From Coptodactyla brooksi (taxonomy: Eukaryota; Arthropoda; Insecta; Coleoptera; Scarabaeidae): DNA of 20,445 nucleotides. How positions within the stretch are numbered: the first letter of the stretch is position 1; each line of letters starts with the position of its first letter. Position numbers and translations under genes: made by a program. Under the pieces are notes generated by a model. That model was not told where the DNA came from and did no database searches. It was given only the letters and a program-made list of their open reading frames with translations. The stretch is from NCBI GenBank assembly GCA_033557675.1, contig JAWQRM010000684.1, positions 1 through 20,445 on the forward strand, read 5' to 3'. Positions 1 to 8,728 of the stretch are shown here, piece by piece.

Positions 1-1680
1 TGTCTGCCACAGTTGCAGATGAAACGTTTGGAACTACATCTTTTGGAACACGGTCAAGAAGCCCTAAAAATATTATTTATAATAACACCGACCGTGAAAG
101 CCTACATCAGTTTATTATTTTTCTATTCATTTTTTTTTCAAAGTTTGAACCTCAGTCAAAACCATATCAAAATTAAAGTCAGCATTATTGCAAAAATAAG
201 GAAACATTAAAATTAAAAATCTTCAAAAGAACTGAAATTTTTTATTCCAAATTTTTGTGAATACAAGTGTACATGATAACATACATAAAAGAGTTATTGA
301 GCTAATAATATGTGACTCACAGAATATGGTTTTGAAGAAAAATATACATATTTAGATAAAATCTTTGATCAAGTATAAATATTCTTTAAGCATAATCCAT
401 AAGATTTTCATGAAACAAAATTACAAGGTAAGAGAATACTGCAAGTATATTAAATTACATAATCTACGCGTATTTTTAGAAACCAAACAATTACTTTACA
501 AAACACTTTCCTATTCTCTTAGGAGCCATTTCTCAGGGAAAAGTTTATTTATTAAACTTCCCTGCGAGAAATTTATTAGTTATATTTGTTTTTATTTGTT
601 AAATTTATTTCTACCGAGTAGAAAGAAATTTAGATTTATTTAAGATTTAAAAAATATTGTGTGCTTCACCAACCAAGATTTTAATATGTTTGTGCTAGTT
701 TAGGAATTGAAAACATAACATTAATTCAAGTAAAAGGTTAAAGATTTTATAAATTTAAATTCCATTATACTAGAGCGAAGATATAATAGAAAAGCTGCAT
801 TACAATTTATTCGAGGTATAACTGAAAATTTTGAAGTGACAGGAAATTGAGAAGCGTAAAAGACCGAACTGCTGATAAAAGTTTGAAAAATTGTTTGATA
901 TTTCGGAAGCAGTGAAAAGCTTTATATTGAACCACTATTTATTATCAGCATTACAATAGGCAATGGACAATATGGTCCGCTCAATTACCGAATTGATTGA
1001 TATAGGTACCATTTCGAGTTCAAATCATGCCAGGAATGTCAGTAGTTACATCATACCGGATTTCTCTTCAATTTTTAAATGAAAGTTGTGTTAGAATAAT
1101 CTTTCATTTTCAATGAAAGCAGTTAAACTGTTTCAATAACAACAGTTTAAGCAAAAGGTTGTTAATAGTAGAGTTATGATTTTTTAAAGTTTCGTCAATA
1201 TACTTTTGAAATACGCTATATACCATTCAAAAATAACTTTTACTCGTGTTGGTTTCAGTACTTGCCAGTAAACAAGCTGGAGTTATTAGGTTACTCGGAT
1301 GTAATAAAGTGCTCTTTTTAACTGCCAAGTTTAAATCAACATGGCTTAGTTCATATAGATGTTTTTAATCATTGTAATTTTATTTCAAAATCTTTAACGA
1401 TGTAATAGTTAAAGAATGGCAACGATGTAATACAATATAACTTGGCCCTAATGTCTCTTGTAGAAACGAAATATAGATGTGGAATTTTTAAACATCTCGT
1501 TACTTCTTGAACAAAGTTGTTCGCAAATGCGATTACTATTTTTATGGAAAAACATTTGCATAAAAAAATCTGTTTCTAATAATTAGAAAGCCTCATTAAC
1601 TTTTCCATTAATTACATTAAACTTACTCTGACATCATTTAAATGTTCTCCGTTATCTTTGGTATTTGAAATAAATGATTA
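1..1680. other. AT-rich region, no gene recognised
   Basis: No protein family is recognised here. The first ~110 bases are richer in GC (26 of the first 60) than what follows, and frame 3 is open from base 3 to a stop at 177-179 with a hydrophilic Ser/Thr/Arg-rich start; this could be the end of a host exon cut by the window edge, but it is unsupported. The open frame at 365-643 (92 codons, Lys/Phe/Leu/Ile-rich) looks like chance in AT-rich DNA. A hairpin lies at 534-564: CAGGGAA...TTCCCTG arms with a two-base bulge, continued below by TCTC/GAGA. The rest is simple AT-rich sequence. Confidence 0.5.
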
Positions 1681-1689
1681 TAGAATTAG

Positions 1690-2400
1690 AAATAGTAAAT
1701 TGTAATAGCGAGATACTCTTAAGAGTAGTGCAAGGAAAATTGTAGCGAAGGTTTGTAGACATTTACAAAAAAAGACAACAAAGGGTCTTAATTGCATTAA
1801 CGTAAAATCCTGGAGGCCATGTGTGCGTTGGTCCAATAAATAAATCTCTGATTGAATTGGTTTGAATAATTGGACAGTTAGGAACATTTTTAAGTGCAAT
1901 AAATTTCCCTGCTTAAATGAAAACTGTGCAGTAATTTTGTCTTGAGATCGATATCAAACGAAAAGAATTTTGTGAAACCATAGTAGAAAAAAGAAACGAT
2001 TTTTTTAATATTTTAGAAAATAAGAGCCTTAGTGTAACCTGAACGCAAGATCCACAAAAGCTACATATTTGGACTGCGGGTATATTGGGTAATTTTATCA
2101 TTTGGTTTTTTCATTGATGAAATCCTAAATGCAGGACGATTATTGTACTTATAAAACGTTCACGGTACAATAATTTCTTAGAAATATCTTCCCTGGTCGT
2201 GTTATTAGGAGAAGTGATAGAATTATAAGCCTAGATCGCTAGATTTATCACCAGTGATGTCCTTTTGTGCGGGTTTATTAAAGAAAACATTTAGCGACCT
2301 AATGAATGAGAATTTGAATGAGATCAGTATAAAAATTGTTCATGAAAGTAAGGTTCGTCGATTATGTAGTGTCGACATTTTCCAAACTTTTATAATGAAT
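1690..2400 (+). pseudogene. Decayed mariner-type (rosa-like) transposase
   Basis: This is a relic of a Tc1/mariner DDE transposase, read across all three plus-strand frames. Segments line up in order with the better copy at 4241-5352: IKRKEFCETIVEKRN (about 1950-1995) against IRRMEFCETMMKK; TQDPQKLHIW and GILGNFII (about 2042-2100) against TQYPQKLNVW and GILGDFVI; GFFIDEILNAGRLLYL (about 2105-2152) against GPFFIDGNLNADKYLELL; FLRNIFPGRVIRRS (about 2173-2216); RSLDLSPVMSF (about 2235-2267) against RSPDLSPNDF; and a NLNEISIKIVHE tail. The first catalytic Asp region and the roughly 35 residues carrying the second are deleted, and the third Asp (NDF) reads VMSF. Many stops and frameshifts show an old, dead copy. 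The N-terminal boundary is vague. Confidence 0.75.
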
Positions 2401-2519
2401 AAAATGCATTGATAAGGATACGAAGATACCACAAATTCGTTTTCGCATAAATAGATGCAAACATTCCTTAAAAATCTTTTGGTCGAAAAATCTTTCATAT
2501 AATGTCATTTGAAGTCACT

Positions 2520-3120
2520 GAAGCTGGTAGTAAAATCGCAAATAATAAAGCGCGGAAAAATCGAGCCGCTAACTGAAACGATTAATTAAAAATGGCATAC
2601 GTGCTGTAGCCGTAATTGCTGGAAACACGATTCCATTAGCGAAGTCGAGTTTGTCCACCGTTCCATTTCGGTCGAGATAATGCATTGGTACAGTCGGGTA
2701 ATATAATTCATGCCGCCGCGCTTTAGTAAGGACACCATAATTCCCTCAGCCAACGCAAATATGAAAACATATCAGGACATCACACCCCAGTAGTCAACTA
2801 TTCTAGAGGCGTTTTACTGTATTAAAGAACGATTAAAGGAGAATTTATAATCGTTGCCGTTGCCAACTATCTTTCAGACATGAACTCAGAGATTTCACTC
2901 CTGGCTTAGCGTCTGAAAGGTAGCTGGCTGTTCATTAATGCGACTGCATATAATTTATTGCGTACCATGTAGGTTACTTGCAGAGAGTATCTATCACATT
3001 GCGAATGATAGTGTGCAAAGAGCAGACGCACTGGAAGCGATAACTTATCATCGCTTATCGGTCATAGGCGCATCTCCAATAGGGTATTTTACCTGATAAA
3101 TATATTGCGCAAAGACTCTT
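2520..3120. other. GC-richer high-complexity island, function unknown
   Basis: This 600-base stretch stands out from its AT-rich surroundings: two 60-base blocks counted by eye (2701-2760 and 2881-2940) are each 45% GC, against 17% at 3721-3780. It has no poly-A/T runs, no long open frame and no match to the transposon proteins seen elsewhere. It contains homeodomain-type ATTA/TAAT cores (for example ATTAATTA near 2581) and TTTATTGCG near 2950, and one strong hairpin at 2862-2928. It could be a conserved noncoding element, a noncoding transcript or an unrecognised repeat. Nothing here decides between them. Confidence 0.3.
2862..2928 (+). ncRNA. miRNA-precursor-like hairpin (candidate only)
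   Basis: CAACTATCTTTCAGAC (2864-2879) pairs with GTCTGAAAGGTAGCTG (2911-2926): 14 Watson-Crick pairs, one G-U and one mismatch in 16 positions, plus two further GC pairs at the base. The 31-base apical part can extend the stem further with TCAG/CTGG, leaving a terminal loop of about 11 bases. Total length near 67 is typical of animal pre-miRNA. I do not recognise a known miRNA family. An inverted repeat of this quality is expected by chance of order once in 20 kb, so this is a candidate supported mainly by lying in a high-complexity island. Confidence 0.2.
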
Positions 3121-3918
3121 AAATAGATAAAATGTCTGACAATGTCTATCATAAATGCCTTTGTGTAATCGTCCATTTTTTAAGAAAAAATGTCTGGCGA
3201 AAATTGCCATTGAAGAAAAATTTGATCATTTAATAAAAGTACACTTGACTCTCAACTATACGGCCTAATGTAGCGGTCGGCCAGACCGGATATCAAAAAA
3301 TGCAGGTAGTTTTTTTAACAATTTATATACTTTACCATACTACAAACAACAGCAAAGCAGCTTAAATAAGGTTTTATGACATTACTTCTCTGTAGTTCAG
3401 ACACTTTGTGGGCGTTGCCTATAAAAATTGTGACTGACTGTACAGTACGGTATAAGGGGCATGTATTTCAATAAAAATCATCAAAATCGCTATTGGTATG
3501 CACATTTTATTAGAACAAATACAACGTTTTAAATTCGAAAAGCATTAACTACAGCTAAATTCTAAGAATAAATAATGCTTGAGAAATCTCAAGTATACAA
3601 TCTATTGCGGGAAAAGGCGCGATATAGCAAGGAACTTTTGCACAAAAAATATCCTCAAATAAATCTGTTTTAGTTGTTTTTTAATAAAAATATTTTTGTA
3701 ATTTTACCGAAATCCAGGCCGGATACTTGAGAATACAATATATTTAATGGCATATATAATAAATATAATATAAATATTAGACCATCATTTAATATTTGTA
3801 TAAATTCTGGTCAATTTGATTACATGGGCCGTGAAAACTGTTTATTTTATTGTTATAAATATTTAGATAATGAATCAGTACCCATAATTGTGGAGCAAAC
3901 GAATTTGCATATCATATG
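3120..3918. other. Unassigned AT-rich spacer
   Basis: No gene or repeat family is recognised. It includes a short GC patch with GGCC repeats near 3261-3292 and a TATAAAA box near 3420 with no coding sequence after it. The last 200 bases are very AT-rich (17% GC at 3721-3780). Confidence 0.5.
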
Positions 3919-5506
3919 TATAATACCCTGTGAGAAAGTTCTGCTTGACTCATAGGGAAGTCCACACAGGACTCCCACCACGAATCCGTGATCCCCCCTC
4001 TACCCCCCCAGCCCACTTTTGCCAGCACCAGTTCCGCCGAGCGAGCGCTTATTGTTAGTACATTTCTGATACCCTGCTGGGATGAGATGCTAGCGCATCT
4101 TTACATCGTTCTACGCACACTTATTTTTTTAACTATTAACAATAAATGTTTATGCATTTCTTTTCGAACGTTGAAGTTCGACGGACAAACAAAAACTTCA
4201 TTCTTACTAAAATAAAATGTCATTCTAAAATAAAATAAATCTAATATTTACAAATAAAAATAATGCCTCCTAATTTCGCCAAACAATAACCCAACCTGTC
4301 GCAGAAATTTCTCCTCACTCTGGAAAGCGCTTTTGGAGTAATTCGATGAGCTTGAATAATTTTTATTCTGAGCTCATTCAAACTATGGGCTCGCTGACAA
4401 TGTTGGTAAATGATTGCTTTAGTGTACTCCCACAAAAGGAAATCATTTGGCGATAAATCTGGCGATCTAGGGGGCCAAATGATGCTGCCACTTCTGCTAA
4501 TAATACGATCAGGGAAAGTAATTCTCAGAAATTCTCGCACCCTCATCGTATTATGACCAGAACAACCATCGTGCTGAAACAAAACCTCGTCAAAGTTGAG
4601 TGGAAGGTTTCGGATAGCAGCAATCACTTGGTTCTCCAATAATTCTAAATATTTGTCGGCATTTAGGTTTCCATCAATGAAGAAAGGTCCAATGACGAAA
4701 TCACCTAAAATACCAATCCAAACATTCAGCTTTTGTGGATACTGCGTTCGAGTAGCAATAGTTAGATGTTTATTTTCCTGAGCCCAATGTCGTGTAACAG
4801 ACGCACTGTGACGACCATGAATGGGAAAAGACAATTCATCCGAAAATAAAATATTTCCTAAGAAATTTTGATTCTCGTTTCATTTTTTCATCATAGTTTC
4901 ACAAAATTCCATTCGTCTGATATGGTCCTCAGAAAAACTCTCTTGCGTAGTTCCCACTTTAAAGCAACGGAATTTATTATGCTTCAAAATGTTCCTGACT
5001 GTTCGAGCACTCACACCAACTTCTTCGGCGATTTGTCTGCTGGAGACAGGTTCACTGACTGTGACAAATGCACAGATATCAGTTTCCCCAGCTTCTCAGG
5101 CTTCAATTCAGGTTATCGAGGGTCGCGAAATTTCAAGCGGCATTGGCGACAACATGTCGCACAACCTGTCTTTTCGAACACATCGACAATAGGGAATATT
5201 GTTCGACGCGCTGGAATTGGCTGATTTTCGAAAGCAAGTGCTAATAAATTTACCACTTCTTCCGAAGAATTGCCACCCAAATACCACTTGATAATTTGAA
5301 CCCTCTCGGCGGTTGTAAATACAGACATTTTCAAAGTGTTATACGCCGTCAACGCTCACGATCTGCCTGCTTAGTCCCTCGGTTTGTATTATGATTCTTT
5401 CGCTAATTGTCGTGCGATCTTCGGGATCGTCCGAATGTTGGACCAATCGTGTTAGTTAGTACAATATCGCTATGGGACGTGATATAATTTCCTATACGGT
5501 ATAATA
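3919..5506 (-). mobile_element. rosa-like (DD41D) mariner element, nearly full length
   Basis: A Tc1/mariner-superfamily DNA transposon whose transposase fills 4241-5352. The proposed ends are TATAATACCCTG on the left (3919-3930) and, on the reverse strand, TATTATACCGTATAGG on the right (complement of 5491-5506). They share TAT-ATACC and several following bases and start with TA, the target of this superfamily. The inverted repeats are imperfect, so both ends are tentative. The ~1.58 kb length suits a single-gene mariner. The ~320 bases beyond the stop codon hold an unexplained GC-rich patch (3960-4090) with C-runs. Confidence 0.5.
4241..5352 (-). pseudogene. rosa-like mariner transposase (DDD, 41-residue spacing)
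   Basis: This enzyme would cut and paste its own element at TA sites. From the start at 5352 it opens with a helix-turn-helix module (FTTAERVQIIKWYL, then ARRTIFPIVDVFEKTG), of the DUF4817 type often fused to these transposases. A second helix-turn-helix, RQIAEEVGVSARTVRNILKH, is read in another frame at about 5038-4978. The catalytic core follows: first Asp in FSDEL (about 4840), second in FQHDG, third in SPDLSPNDF. I count 41 residues between the last two, the spacing of rosa-type elements. The last 200 codons are open to the stop at 4241. Breaks are a frameshift near 5080-5110 and an in-frame stop (KK*NEN) near 4883. Family assignment is firm; activity is excluded as it stands. Confidence 0.88.
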
Positions 5507-5513
5507 ATAAGCG

Positions 5514-5550
5514 TATCATCTCCGTATTGGCAAGCAATACAGAGATGATA
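5514..5550. repeat. Hairpin, 16-bp stem with 5-base loop
   Basis: TATCATCTCCGTATTG (5514-5529) and CAATACAGAGATGATA (5535-5550) pair at 15 of 16 positions around the loop GCAAG. It sits just outside the right end proposed for the mariner element, so it may belong to the flanking DNA into which the element inserted, or to a longer terminal structure. Confidence 0.7.
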
Positions 5551-5652
5551 TGTTTTGTAGCAATGTTGGTATTACAAGACATTGTCAGTAAGCCGAAATT
5601 TCAAATGTATTTTTCCAAAAGAGAAAGTATAACCACGCCTTTGTTTAACTAT

Positions 5653-5713
5653 GTGTTGTCTATCTCTATAGAGAACACAGTTAAAAATCATAACCTTTCT
5701 CTAAAGGTTATGA
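5653..5713. repeat. Two adjacent hairpins
   Basis: At 5653-5678 the arms TGTGTT and AACACA enclose the perfect palindrome CTCTATAGAG. At 5688-5713 TCATAACCTTT and AAAGGTTATGA form a perfect 11-bp stem with the loop CTCT. The spacing of both to the hairpin at 5514 suggests one structured non-coding unit, possibly a small foldback transposon remnant; no family is recognised. Confidence 0.6.
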
Positions 5714-5793
5714 ATTTTCCAATTCCTCCATTTTAAAGGTAATAGAAATATGACCTCTACAAGTAAAATTTGTAAAATTGAAAATACCGTGAA

Positions 5794-5832
5794 AATTATT
5801 GTGAAAAATTGTGAATATAATTCACAATAATT
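5794..5832. repeat. AT-rich inverted repeat
   Basis: AATTATTGTGAA (5794-5805) is the exact reverse complement of TTCACAATAATT (5821-5832). A competing smaller stem, ATTGTGAAT/ATTCACAAT (5808-5828), shares the right arm. No gene is recognised between here and 6188. Confidence 0.6.
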
Positions 5833-6188
5833 ATAATTTGCAATTCCAGGTGTTTTTATCCATAGTGCTTATTGCGATGGAAAGGTTCCTGTCTTGGAAA
5901 AGGTACGTTCTTTCTAAAATGATCCGTTTGGGAATGAAATTTGTTGTACTTTCAAATGGAGTTCAACTGCAAAATTAACGCATGTCGTTGGAAAATATTT
6001 CCCCAATTTTGAACCAGTTACATCATCATTTCATATGTTAATACACCACCCTTTTGAGTACATTACTTCTCAGAAAAAAAAATCTCCGGCTAATTCTGTT
6101 TTGATTTCAAACGACATTTCTGTGCTTTGAGTATTAATTTTAGCTAAATTGTGGATTTGGAACCTTTGATGTTGTAGCAAGGTTAAGC

Positions 6189-6352
6189 AATTATTACCAC
6201 TTAACCAAACCAAGAAATTAACTACTCGACGCACAGTTGTCAGCATAAACTGGAACGACCTTTTTGTCTCTGGTCGCTCCTGATGATGCTGACATGATCA
6301 GTGTAACGTGCGGCGAGCAACTAATTTCCTGGTTTAAGTTGGTAACAATTAT
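6189..6352. repeat. Near-palindromic repeat with hammerhead-like arms
   Basis: The left arm (6189-6261) and right arm (6273-6352) are reverse complements with gaps. AATTATTACCACTTAACC and AAACCAAGAAATTAACTACT on the left match AACTAATTTCCTGGTTT and AAGTTGGTAACAATTATT on the right. Near the centre GGAACGACC pairs with GGTCGCTCC. Each arm carries the same ribozyme-like core, fairly complete on the right (6276-6318, plus strand) and with an internal loss on the left (minus strand). The outer sequences resemble those beside the third copy at 6839-6884, so all three come from one repeat family. This may be a foldback or head-to-head remnant of Penelope-type terminal repeats. Confidence 0.65.
6276..6318 (+). 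ncRNA. Hammerhead-ribozyme-like motif, copy 1
   Basis: Stem I is GCTC (6276-6279) with GAGC (6315-6318), four perfect pairs. The core CTGATGA (6280-6286) fits the CUGANGA box exactly. Stem II is GCTGA/TCAGT with loop CATGA, after one extra T at 6287. The second core box reads GTAA instead of GAAA (6303-6306), and the cleavage triplet is GGC instead of GUC. The short stem III is damaged. The architecture is that of minimal type I hammerheads described in Penelope-like retroelements, but these changes and the extra T should abolish or weaken cleavage. Confidence 0.45.
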
Positions 6353-6629
6353 TTCACTTTAAATTCATTTTAGAATTTAATATTGATGATAATGTTTCAG
6401 GTTGTCTATTAAATTAGGATATGCTTTTATGTATTAGGATATCTGTTAATTAGTCAGTGTTTGGCGTCTCCTTCTTGTTAACATTTGCACCGTTTTTCAT
6501 TTGTTACTCCTTCTTCTGTAATGTTGGTCCATATTCTGTATGAAGCCAGTTCTATATTCTTATCTTTTCGCTCCGAATGTGCCTTCTTGCAAGTGTCTTC
6601 CATACCTGTTACGTATATATTGAGGAAAC

Positions 6630-6812
6630 TTATTTTGTTAGATTGTTTTTCATTAATTCGATCCATAAATTACCTTCATTAACCGAATCAAATGTGTTTA
6701 TATCAACAAAGGGTGTAAATATATTTCCTGATTTCTTTTTTGTATACTGGTCTATGGCATTATTCAAAATATAAACGGTATCCTGTACTCCTAAGTTGAA
6801 TAATGCCACCAC
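6630..6812 (-). pseudogene. Non-LTR retrotransposon reverse transcriptase fragment
   Basis: This piece of about 60 residues matches the fingers-palm start of LINE-type reverse transcriptases. VQDTVYILNNAI corresponds to the conserved helix after the GFR motif. IFTPFVDINTFDSVNEG corresponds to motif A, usually AFVDLKAAFDSV, followed by NLWIELM. Motif A has lost two residues of its usual LKAAF stretch but keeps an FDSV aspartate. The neighbouring frame to 6478 gives no recognisable RT. No motif C is seen. It reads away from the hammerhead-like copy at 6839-6884 on the same strand, 27 bases after it; whether the two belong to one element is unknown. Confidence 0.65.
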
Positions 6813-6838
6813 TACGCCAAAACCAGAAAAAGTTTTTT

Positions 6839-6884
6839 ACTCGACGTACGTTTCGCCGACAAAGTCAGCATCTTCGGGAGCGAT
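6839..6884 (-). ncRNA. Hammerhead-ribozyme-like motif, copy 2 (best core)
   Basis: Read on the minus strand: stem I GCTC (6881-6878) pairs with GAGT (from 6842 down). The first box is CCGAAGA, one change (U4 to C) from CUGANGA. Stem II is GCTGAC/GTCGGC with loop TTT (6869-6855), after one extra T. The second box is GAAA, intact. Stem III is the tiny hairpin ACG-TA-CGT, followed by C, giving a canonical GUC cleavage site just before stem I closes. This is the layout of minimal type I hammerheads with a very short stem III. The extra T between the first box and stem II and the U4C change argue against activity today. Confidence 0.5.
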
Positions 6885-6899
6885 AGAGATAATGACTTA

Positions 6900-8680
6900 A
6901 AATTGCTCTACTTCATGTTTTAACTAAAAGGTGGCAACCAGGTTTTGCCCTACTGTCGAACGCTGATAATAGAAACCAGTAAAGACATTTTTGTTTTTGG
7001 CTTGACTTTCCTAACCTAATATTTGTGTCCCTTATGTGTTCCGTTAATTACTCTTATTTCCATTAAGTTATATTATCTTGTGCGGGAAACCAACGGTATT
7101 GTCCCACTTGTTTTTTTCATTTAACGACTTCTAAGCTATCGAATGTATCAAAAACTCTATTGTTACTAAATCAAACGACTTAGTAACAAAATAGGACACA
7201 ACAATTTTCATTTCTTATTTCATCGACATTTCTTTATTGAGATAGAGTTCTAATCAAATTAATCCATTTGTAGCAAAATAAACCAATTTGGTTAACATTA
7301 AGTTAGAATAACCCATGAGTAGTGATCAGTTTTGTTCATTGTGGTTGTTGTGCAATGTCAATGTGCTTTCAATAGTTTCGGATTTAATACCTTAAAATAT
7401 TACGTGTACGGTTTGATGGCGCAAATAATGATATAGTTCACAAACTAGTTGATAAAACCATAACCAAAAACATTTAAAGTAGTAAAAAGTACTGAGAAAG
7501 TGTTCCTCGACAACGTCCCTTATAATTTTATTACAGCGGCATCAAGTAGACATTTTAAAATACCTGCTGCAATTGCAACATATTTTAAAAAGCTATAATT
7601 TAATAATTTTGTAATCATTGGAAATTGATCTCTGAATCGGTAGAAACAATGCAACTGAGATGAAGATTTCTTTTTAATCTTTTATTATTTCTTGCATTAT
7701 GCGGGAGCAAACACGATGCGTGTTACGGTCCTATTTTCAGGACAAGTTTGACCATAATCTATATTTTTCAGTGTGTATATGCAGAAATGCCAAGTATATC
7801 GCGATTAATTTTCATCTAGCACAAAATACTTAATTTCAAAACGGCTCTCTTTGGGATCAACATAAATACCTTGGGTCGGAATGCAAAACTTTTTGCATTT
7901 ATATTGGTTAATCTTCATGACATTCTCAATTCTAGAAAGCTTGCGTTGGTCACATTTCCACTATCTTCAAAATGCACAAATTTGCAGAATAATAAAAGTG
8001 TTACTGGAGGCAAGACTTCGCTAGAGAAAGACAAGAAAAAACACTGCGATAAAACCTTTCATATTATTGTTTGTCGGATACCAGCTCCTCGTCTTTTATC
8101 GTTTTTTGAAATAGCGATACATATTGTGCTGCGTACAAATTCGTTTACTCAAAAATTATGGATAATAAAGTTCATTATCTAAATATTTATCAAAATAACA
8201 CAAATGTTTTTTCTTGGCGGACTGAGCATGTCAAATTGTTGATCAGAATTTCCACAAAAATCAAATATTTTCTTGCTTATTCCATAGAGGACTTCTATTT
8301 TTAACTTTCAAAAATTTCTTGTTTTCGTAAGATGATTAAATAGAAAAAAATCCGAGCAGTTTTACTGGCAATATAAAATAAGCATTCCACTAAATGACAC
8401 TTTTATTGTTTCTTACTAATGTTTGGAATTTTTATACTAACTGACATTTATTTTATTTTACACGACGAGTATACACTTCAAATGTACCGAAATAGAGTTT
8501 CGATTTGACGTGTACACCGACGAAACGCAATTACTTGATTAATAACCGATTGAAAGGATATTATTATTCTAACAGTTCTATGTTTAATATTTTTTGTACT
8601 GGATACAAGAATATTTAATACGTAAATGTATTGTTTATCAGAATAACCCTTTAGATTGGTTCCCATCTAAATATGTTCGT
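6900..8680. other. AT-rich region, no gene recognised
   Basis: No family is recognised. TTGTTACTAA (7160-7169) and TTAGTAACAA (7180-7189) form a perfect 10-bp hairpin with a 10-base loop. An open frame at 7871-8182 (103 codons, plus) has no motif, and its composition is that of AT-rich random sequence; I do not call it a gene. Confidence 0.5.
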
Positions 8681-8706
8681 ATATATATATATATATATAT
8701 ATATAT
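8681..8706. repeat. (AT)13 microsatellite
   Basis: Thirteen uninterrupted AT units, ending about 20 bases before the left end of the TIR element at 8729. AT runs are common insertion neighbourhoods and are likely length-variable. Confidence 0.95.
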
Positions 8707-8728
8707 TCTTTTAAATTATATAGATTGT

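Noticed and set aside
965..1040. tRNA or tRNA-derived SINE: GTTCAAATC near 1018 resembles a B box
   Set aside because: The bases around it do not form a T-stem and no acceptor or anticodon stem can be drawn.
3415..3460. Core promoter: TATAAAA followed by a CAGT initiator-like site
   Set aside because: No coding sequence or element start follows, and TATA words are expected often in DNA this AT-rich.
4868..5224. 118-codon plus-strand open frame
   Set aside because: It is antisense to the mariner transposase, whose motifs explain this DNA on the other strand.
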